In this document: piece by piece, positions 56,700 through 64,000 of the stretch
Layout: each line of letters opens with the position of its first letter
Position numbering within the stretch: the stretch's first letter is position 1
Assembly: GCA_022497155.1 (NCBI GenBank)
Contig: MU385711.1
Location: 992,001-1,056,000 of the forward strand
From: Whalleya microplaca
Taxonomy: Eukaryota > Ascomycota > Sordariomycetes > Xylariales > Xylariaceae
Reading direction: 5' to 3'
Length of the DNA stretch: 64,000 nucleotides
Position numbers and translations under genes: made by a program
Notes under the pieces: model-generated
The model's input: only the letters and a program-made list of their open reading frames with translations
What the model was told of the DNA's origin: nothing
Databases searched by the model: none

Positions 56700-57827
56700 A
56701 TGGTATTCACAACGGGCGGGCGATGGTTGCCCCACTGCTGGAGATTCCTGTTTCTAGCCATCTTACTAGTTCCATCATTCTTCTATCTATTTGCGCTCTT
56801 CGAGAGCTACCGCTCCACCCAGCAGCTTGAGGCCCTCAAGCAGAGCTCTCACCGCAAGCTCAACTTCGACGACGAGTCCCAGGATGGCTCTAATAATAAT
56901 ACCTACCCGACCGTGAACCTGGTCTTGGCTACCCTGCTCCAGGACGACATCTCCTGGACTCAGAACTTAACCATACCTAATCTAAACATAATCCGCTATG
57001 TCAGTGACCGCTTGGACGCCGAGTACCACCCACCGGTGCCCAAGAAGGGGCGGGAGGCCCTGATATATCACACCTACATGCATGATTTCTATGACAATCT
57101 ACCAGATATCTCGATCCTCATCCACGCCGATGAGAACCCCTGGCACGTGGAGGACATGTTGAATTCGTCCATGTCGTTCGTGCTGTCGCATCTCGACCTC
57201 GAGCAGGTAATACAGATGCGGTATTTCAATCTGCGTGTGGCCTGGCAGGATGCCTGTCCGGACTGGATCAATACGACGACCCCCGCGAACGAGGTGGACG
57301 AACATAAGAAGGAGGAGCCCTATATGCACGAGGCGTTTAGTGAAAATTTCGGCACGAATCAGGTCCCCGAAATTCTTGGTGGTCCATGCTGTTCTCAATT
57401 CGCCGTCACGAGGGATGCTGTAAGGAGGCATCCGCGATCCCAGTATAAAATGAGCATGGACTGGTTGGTACAAACCGACTGGACAGACTATATTGCCGGG
57501 CGAGTCTGGGAACATATGTGGCCATGGCTTTTCAAGGGAGAGGCCATCGATTGTGCCATCGAATGGAAGGCATACTGCAGGATGTATCATATCTGCTTTG
57601 ATGCCGAGAGCAGAGATCGAGTTACCAGCCTCGAAAAAGAGAGAAAAGAACTGAAAAAGAAAACACAGATTTTGAAAGAGTTGCTAGATCCGCAAGGAGG
57701 TTTGGAGGCCAGGAAGCGAATGGGAGAGATCGATACTATCATGGCGGCCGAGCTCGAAAAGGCGCTCGAGAGGGGTAAAAGCGAGGCTGTGCGGATGAAC
57801 CTATTGTCGGATCTGTACACATCGTGA
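56700..57827 (+). CDS. DUF3431 type II membrane protein
   Basis: Single exon, 375 aa. The N-terminus has one hydrophobic segment (FLFLAILLVPSFFYLFALF, about 16-34) after a short basic head, so a type II signal anchor into the secretory pathway is likely. The DUF3431 domain follows: VNLVLATLLQDDISWTQNL, the NIIRYVSD strand, KKGREALIYHTYMHDFYDNL, PDISILIHADENPWH, then the CxQF segment GGPCCSQFAVTRDAVRRHP, WEHMWPWLFKG, and a C-terminal coiled coil (LEKERKELKKKTQILKELL). DUF3431 proteins resemble glycosyltransferase-type folds in some predictions, but function is not established. Upstream ATGs at 56676 and 56679 lie in another frame. Confidence 0.88.
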   Translation: MVFTTGGRWLPHCWRFLFLAILLVPSFFYLFALFESYRSTQQLEALKQSSHRKLNFDDESQDGSNNNTYPTVNLVLATLLQDDISWTQNLTIPNLNIIRYVSDRLDAEYHPPVPKKGREALIYHTYMHDFYDNLPDISILIHADENPWHVEDMLNSSMSFVLSHLDLEQVIQMRYFNLRVAWQDACPDWINTTTPANEVDEHKKEEPYMHEAFSENFGTNQVPEILGGPCCSQFAVTRDAVRRHPRSQYKMSMDWLVQTDWTDYIAGRVWEHMWPWLFKGEAIDCAIEWKAYCRMYHICFDAESRDRVTSLEKERKELKKKTQILKELLDPQGGLEARKRMGEIDTIMAAELEKALERGKSEAVRMNLLSDLYTS

Positions 57828-59817
57828 GAAACGAATGTACGCTAAGGCAAGTTTCTTATTTGAGATACCCTAATGAAGAATAGCATTGAATGATGTTCAT
57901 CGTTCGATCGTGGTTAAGGCCCGTGTCTGAGGATCCCGCATGTGAAGAAAATGGAGTACGAGATCAAGAAGATAAACTCGATACAGTTGGCCCTGCCTTG
58001 AGAAAGCTTCGTGATGAGCAACAGGTGGTGTGCACACAGTTCCAGCAGTGAGCCTGTAATGGACCAACAGCACATTAGTTTTGTTGCTCGCTTATAGTAT
58101 TATCATTGTTCCTTACGCTTAGCAAACCTTGGGATCCGGAGTAATGGAGTAATGGGAGTTTTGGGTCTGCTGTCCTGGGGAATCTAGACAGATTCACAGG
58201 CAATCGTGTTAGGGAGAAATCGAAACCCAACCGGCGCCTATATCATCAACAACTATACCGAACCCCAAGGCAACCCTGTATAAGGAAAGAAGGAAAAGGC
58301 GATCAAGTGAGGGTTATCGCAACATCGTGTCTCGTCGTTTGGAGCCTTAAAGGCAAAGCCAATGGGGAGGTGAATCGCCGTTGGCCAAGCAGGCGTTCGA
58401 CATGCGACGAGCGGTGAGGAATTCAGAACTGGCGCATTGAATCACCGGCCTTCCCCTGTCACGATCAGATGCCAAACCGATAGAAAATGGAAGAAGCTCT
58501 AGAAGATGGCTCTCCGGCCTGAGAAGCGACCGCCGCCGACATATCACCTGCGTTGCTGACATGCGCGTTTGTCAGGTTTGTAGCTGTTCGCGACGGGTGC
58601 ATCTCGGAGGGCTTAGGCGCCGTGTTCTATGCCCACGCATATGGCTTGCTGCCCTTTTACCAATGATGAATGTGGCTTACCCGACCCAGCGCATTCCTAT
58701 TGGACAAATGGTTGCGGCGGGCCGTGGTCCGTTGCTGCGTATGACTAACCCTCATATACTTCGTGTTGGTGGTGTATGCCACCCCCAAAGCTGAGCTGGC
58801 GTCTATTGAGGCGAAGAAAAGATCACCTTCCATGGCTTCGGGAAAAGCAAGGCGGGTATCTCCAGCCAATACACAACCGGTTATTAAGCAATATGCAACT
58901 CGCATTTGCTAACCCCGGGTCCCTTCGGGGTTGCATTATTGCTGCTCGCAAGCTACCAGGAAAACCTGCTGGTGGGGGATGCGTGGTTGCGTATTCAGCT
59001 TGCAGGAAACGCTGCAGTACGACGAGGAGGATCAAATGCAGGGAAGCGCGCACTCCAACTTTCGCTCTCGTCGGGTTCGGTAAGGCCAAGGGTCAGGCTG
59101 AGGAGAGGAGAGGAAGAGGTCATGTAGGACTTTTGGCTTTTGGGCAGTCATTATCATCACCGCCGCAGGGTTCTAGCATTCATTCTAATATTCGCTGCAT
59201 GCAAGATCAATATAGGGAGACGCCTAGATTTCTCTAAGTCTCGCGAATCGCGAACGCACGAAGCGCCAACATGTGAGGTGGTGTGACAATTCCTTCAATT
59301 ATGCTTACCTTACTTTGACCAATGCTGCCGTGACGGCATAGCGTCGTCATTACCAACACCCTTCGAGGCCTCGTCTAAGTGCCCAGGCGTGCAAGGAGGT
59401 TCGAAGAGGTGCTTGCTCTGCCCCTCGGGTGCGTCGTGATAATATCAGAAAAGCGAGATATTGACCGGCATACCTATACGTCCTCTCGGGTATTAAATAT
59501 CGGCCGGCTGCCGATTTGCTACCGGGGCGGTTAACAAATACGAGTTGGGACCCCCCAGAAAAGTATCGGCCGCCTGGGGGGTGTCATGTCATTACTTACA
59601 GGGCTATACCCTTAGCCAGTCGCAAAGGTAGGACGTATCACGAGACGAATACTGCGGGATCGGAACGCACGGAGCGGGACGTTTACATGGAGTACGTACG
59701 TCTCTTCCTTGACGGTTGCTTGGGCGCGAACGCCTCCAGTTCGTGTGGACGCAGGGGTGGGGGGTCTGGCTGAGCGCAGGGCTCTGCTAGATCTAGATAG
59801 CTCCCGTCTTTGCAGAT

Positions 59818-59841
59818 GAGCTAGGTTCGATTCCTGATAGC
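59818..59841 (+). repeat. dispersed tRNA T-arm relic
   Basis: Reads GAGCTAGGTTCGATTCCTGA then TAGC, with a perfect B-box at 59824-59834. It matches the T-arm portion of the relics at 18808 and 22073 but lies on the opposite strand about 40 kb away. Confidence 0.5.
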
Positions 59842-61280
59842 ACTTTATGAATGTCTCGCCTTACGTGGCCTATCTGAGCTTCCGCGGCCAATTTTAGTAA
59901 AATATTATCTTGGCTCATGAATATTGATATACGTCATGATCAAGATCAGTCTTAATCATCCCGTCCGATCCTGTCTTATGCTTAATCCAACTGCTTCATC
60001 ACGATAGCTACAACCTTGAAGTGTGAAATGTTGCTTAGTCCGAGATTTCGTCTTCTAGAGGGTTCCTCTGCAAGTAAGTCTAGCTCAGGCTTCCCTCATG
60101 GAATGCGGCCCGGCAGTTCAGAGCGAGTTCCGCTCACAGGGCTCCAACCTGAGAGCGAATGCCACGATGTGTCGAATATGTGGCCATATTGTGTTACATC
60201 CAGAAAGGCCTATCGTTTCAAGGCCCAACTCACCCTGGTTGGTCAAGCCTGTTAGTCATTCGTCCAGTGTGGCGAGTGTAGAGTGTGGTGAGATAATCCT
60301 GCAAAATCAACGGGAGGCTTGCGCGTCTACTTCACAACGTCGCAGCGGAGCATGGATGGCGGAGGGGAGGAAGGGAAGGGGCCAGGTTGCATTGCTTGCA
60401 GCCATGTGTTTACCGTGCTCCACTCCTTGCCGTGACCAAGCTTCCGGTTGCGGGGAACGGCCTTGTTGCCCGTTCGAGCTTTGAGCCGCATCATCCACGA
60501 TCCATAAGTAAGAACTTAGAAATAACACGGGGAATGTGGGGTTAGTAGCATCCGTCGATGGCCGACAGTGAAGTGTTTGCCCTTTATCAACGTCAGCACG
60601 AGGTCATATGGATGTCTGTGACTGCGTCTGTCACTTATACGGTTTCTCCCGGATCGCCAACCGAGGGAGCACAAGAAGGGACCGGGAAACCTTATCGAGT
60701 CGTATGGATAACTCGTGGCGTTGACAAGACTCAGGAGAAATCAAGCCTCAAGCAGGGGCCAGGGTGATAATCTAGATAAGATATCTTATTCACAATACCT
60801 TGTAGCACAGAGGCGTACCGAACCGGAAGCAACCTTACCCCTGATTCGGGCCAAGACGAAGTCCCTGAAGAGTCTTCTCAGTATGCTAATATAGATACAA
60901 CATAGTTAGTAACTTTAGCAATCATGTACTTAAATTAGCATTTATATATCTACCGAATTAGTCTCCTAATTATTTAGTGATGGCACAGCTTACTGCGCGC
61001 TTAAGAATGGCATTCAAGCTTTAGTGAGAGAGTATTGGTAGTGATAGATTGTTATGTGAGACGTTATAACTCGGCAACGAACAATCTCCTCATTGATATG
61101 CACAAAAAACGTGTCTGCCGAGAGATCTATCATACTGACCTTTGCCTGGTTGCATACTTTAAATCAAGCAACGTTCCATCGAAATAATGACTTGTTTCGC
61201 TTACAAATGTCTTCCAACTTTTAGAACTGATTGCAGCTAGATTTGAGGTAATCATAGGAAAGGCGTTTGTCACGCGATAG

Positions 61281-61372
61281 GGCTCCTGGCCGAGAGGTTA
61301 TCGAGTTGGTCTCGGCGACGACGGGGCAAGGAAGTAACCGCTAATGCTGGGTATTCAAGTCCATATCCCACC
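61281..61372 (+). pseudogene. tRNA pseudogene, Ser/Leu-like
   Basis: GGCTCCTGGCCGAGAGGTTA starts like a type II (Ser or Leu) tRNA with a good D-arm/A-box. About 70 nt later the B-box is damaged (GGTATTCAAGTCC), and the acceptor arm does not pair. Probably a decayed tRNA copy. Confidence 0.35.
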
Positions 61373-62359
61373 ATGTAGGTACCCGAGCCTGCGAGTCTAA
61401 GTGGCTGGCTGTATGACGGAATGCAGGTACATCCTCGCATGTCATCACCCTAGGCTCAGAAGGCTAACCCCTAGTATTCCCCGGATTACTGACAGATTCT
61501 AATCAACCCACTGACCCAGATCCCCCAGTTGAAGTAAAGTTGGCCAAGGTTGAATTGCACTTCTAATTCGTTCGTGCTTGGGCGTTTATCATCGATATAG
61601 CACTGGGTTTGCTATATGGACTTGCGGTCTCCAGGTATGAAGTAACCGTGATGCTAGCATCCAAGCGAAGACTTGATATTGGATCTCTTGCGCAACCATA
61701 CAGGTTCTGGGCTCCCCTACATGAAGGCTTCTACGGACTTGGCGCATCGGAATAGGTCTGCTCTTCATTAGCGTAAGGCATGTCCTTCATTAGAATAAGG
61801 CGGGTCCGCTAATTGTCATGAGCTTTCACAGGATGTCCTCCCCCTGGCTCAACTTTCTTCTCCAATAGCCTTGCCATGGATACCTAGATTGGAAGGCCGT
61901 TGGTTGTACAATGCTAAGTAAGGAGAAAACGATACTTCATTTCCACCATGCTGTGATCACAGCAGACATCCCGGGGAGGACAACAGGGGCGAAGATACCG
62001 AACTAGTGACTCTTCGAAAACACCTTCCTTTCCTATCCACTGCGCTATTGAATGGAGCTGCTGAAGACTATAGTATTCCCCTTCCACACCACCAAGGCTG
62101 TAGTCTAGTGATAGATCTAGACGCTTCTACATGGATGGTTCTCGCTGTTTTACGAGTTGGACTTTGCTTAGAACTGCTTGGGCTTGCATGTGTCTTTCAC
62201 CAAGGGTTGCAACGTCTGGCGGAGCTCACCTTGGCCTCGTACGAACATCTGGTCATTGGTATTCGAAGATGCTCCAAAGAATAGTCATGGGCACAATACG
62301 AACGTCCCCTGCGAGACGTCCCCGTCAATATATCGAGAAACTTGACGCCTCGACTTAAG

Positions 62360-62366
62360 TATATAA
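62360..62366 (+). promoter_or_regulatory. TATA box of the multicopper oxidase gene
   Basis: TATATAA, about 130 bp upstream of ATG 62496. Confidence 0.45.
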
Positions 62367-62495
62367 GTAAGATCGTATCTCCTTCATGATAGATAGGGGA
62401 CATGGCTGAAGCAGCACCGCTCACTGCACACTCTCGACTCTATCTCATCGACCACTTGCTAACTCTCACTTACTTGCAGTCAACTACCCCTTAAA

Positions 62496-64000
62496 ATGAA
62501 GAAATTCACACTTCTCTCTAGCTTGATTGCTATGCACCCAATCGTGGCGGCTGCACCTCAGTCATCGCCTTTGCAAGTGAGGCAGACATGTGACTTTGAC
62601 TCTGCCACATCCCCAGAATGCTGGGGGGACTTCTCGCTCTCTACCGACTTCTACGAAGAAAGCCCCGATACTGGTGTCACTCGCGAGTACTTTCTTGACC
62701 TCGTAAACACGACAGCGGCTCCCGATGGCATTGAGCGCATGGTTTTGACGATCAACGGCTCTATCCCTGGCCCGACTCTCTACGCTGACTGGGGAGATAC
62801 TGTCGGTAAGAAAAATACTATCTACTTGTAGATGCTCCTATGATTAACATGCATAAGTGGTCCATGTCCATAATGGATTCGAAAACAATGGCACTAGCAT
62901 TCACTTCCACGGCATTCGACAGAATTACACCAATGAGGCAGATGGGGTTGCTTCAATCACTCAATGCCCGGCTGCGCCGGGAGAGACGATTACCTACACT
63001 TGGAAGGCGACGCAGGTATATAAGCGCCATGACTGTCTTCCTACATGATCATGCTAACCGGTCACCAGTATGGAACAACCTGGTATCACAGTCACTTTGG
63101 TGTTCAAGCACAGTGAGGACTCATCGTAGTAAAGGCGTAGTGCACCTTGCTAAGAACTCTCTAGGAATGGAGTCGTAGGCGGTATCGTGATCAACGGACC
63201 TGCTTCTGCACCTTACGATGAAGACTTGGGCATGCTCTTCCTGAGCGACTGGTACCACCAGACCAGTGATGAGCTATACACATTAGCCTCGAGTAGCGGT
63301 CCCCCTACGCCACCGAATGCCTTGATCAACGGGACCAACGTCTACAACAATAGTGGTACCCGGTTCCAGACGACGTTCTCTGCCGGTAAGAGATACCGTC
63401 TTCGACTCGTCAATGGAGCTATGGACAACTTCTTCAAGTTCTCGATCGACAATCACACCTTGACTGTCATAGCGTCGGATCTTGTCCCCATCGTTCCTTA
63501 CACCACTGATATGGTCAGCATTGGCATTGGCCAGCGTTATGACATCATCGTCGAAGCCGACCAGGAGCCTGGGAACTACTGGATGCGTTCCATCCCCCAA
63601 CTTACGTGTGGCGACAATGAGATGACACTCAATATAAAGGGCATCGTAAACTACGATGGTGTTGACTTGGCGGACCCCTCCACAAAAATGTACACTTATG
63701 TCGACAACTGCAACGACGAGCCGTTGGCCAATCTGGTGCCCTTCGTAGCTCTCGATGCCGGCGGCAATGGGAGAGAAGAGATCATGGACGTTGGCATCTC
63801 CGTCGTCGACAGCTTCTTTAAATGGACAATCAACAACAACACCTTCCTTTCAGACTGGGGGACCCCTAGTGAGTTGCTTCATATACATGGCCTGTTTGCC
63901 ATAGTAAACTAAATCCCGAAAAGCTATCCAGAAGGTTCTCGACGCCGACTCCGTCTACGGTGACCAGGAAAACATCATCACTTTGAACGAGACAAACTCA
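62496..64000 (+). CDS. laccase-like multicopper oxidase, 3' end beyond the window
   Basis: Exons 62496-62805, 62858-63015, 63069-63112, 63165-63868, 63924-64000 (partial). Introns are 52, 53, 52 and 55 bp, all GT-AG and frame-preserving. Multicopper oxidases oxidise phenols or similar donors at a type 1 copper and reduce O2 to water at a trinuclear centre. Secretion is indicated by the N-terminal signal (MKKFTLLSSLIAMHPIVAAA). The first cupredoxin domain has copper ligands HFHG (His119, His121) and WYHSH (His163, His165), the latter encoded by a 44-nt exon 3. Residues GGIVINGPASAPYDEDLG and the second domain with RLRLVNGA and DIIVEAD follow. N-glycosylation sequons are frequent. The third domain with the HCH copper motif is off the window, so completeness cannot be judged. 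Confidence 0.9.

Larger units (their letters stand above)
57828..62495. other. 4.7-kb spacer with tRNA relics
   Basis: The longest gene-free stretch. Several GC-richer islands (58560-59240, 60100-60480) carry open frames that overlap on both strands and resemble no protein family. Contains a tRNA T-arm relic (59818-59841) and a tRNA-like pseudogene (61281-61372). The last 150 bp is the laccase promoter. Confidence 0.5.

Noticed and set aside
58776..59237. 153-codon plus-strand frame
   Set aside because: No domain; overlapping frames of equal quality exist on both strands in the same GC-rich island.
1..64000. CRISPR array, bacterial operon or viral elements
   Set aside because: No regularly spaced repeats of that type, no ribosome-binding sites and no viral hallmark genes; the sequence is plainly fungal nuclear DNA.

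Overview
This window is nuclear DNA from a filamentous ascomycete (Pezizomycotina). The evidence is short spliceosomal introns (about 47-148 bp, GTRAGT-like donors, CTRAC/CTAAC-like branch sites, YAG acceptors), a wetA conidiation regulator, two Zn2Cys6 transcription factors, DUF3431 and DUF6536 proteins, a multicopper oxidase, an intron-containing tRNA-Tyr and the gene for ribosomal protein uL18/RPL5. No polyketide or peptide synthetase, virus or CRISPR array was seen. Genes are separated by long, AT-richer spacers.

Layout. 1-15 kb: wetA (+), a C2H2-type zinc-finger protein (-, two exons), an F-box protein (-), and an unrecognised two-exon protein (-). 16-25.4 kb is an accessory block. It holds a five-exon Baeyer-Villiger-type flavin monooxygenase (-), a divergent three-exon beta-lactamase-fold esterase/transesterase (+), then a Zn2Cys6 activator whose DNA-binding start resembles AlcR (+). 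The divergent promoter between the two enzymes carries six WGCGG half-sites within 97 bp, four of them arranged as two CCG-N5-CGG palindromes inside a 59-bp inverted repeat. tRNA-derived repeats flank the block. 25.4-28.6 kb is a gene desert with a decayed coding fragment.

28.7-44.3 kb: a DUF6536 membrane protein (+), a second Zn2Cys6 factor (-), an amidohydrolase pseudogene (+) with two lesions, a small hypothetical membrane protein (+), a very GC-rich methyltransferase (-) and a 1199-aa leucine-rich-repeat protein (-). 44-50 kb is mostly spacer, with tRNA-Tyr(GUA) and a 44-nt poly-A tract. 50-64 kb: RPL5 (-) divergent from a HAD hydrolase (+), a short zinc deaminase with an uncertain end (+), a DUF3431 type II membrane protein (+), a 4.7-kb spacer with tRNA relics, and a laccase-like multicopper oxidase (+) cut by the right edge.

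How genes may work together (inference): the monooxygenase would turn a ketone into an ester or lactone, the serine hydrolase could cleave or transfer that ester, and the AlcR-like factor could control both through the shared promoter. Most other genes look like independent housekeeping or developmental loci. Exon models were built by hand from splice signals and reading-frame continuity; no alignment or database search was run.
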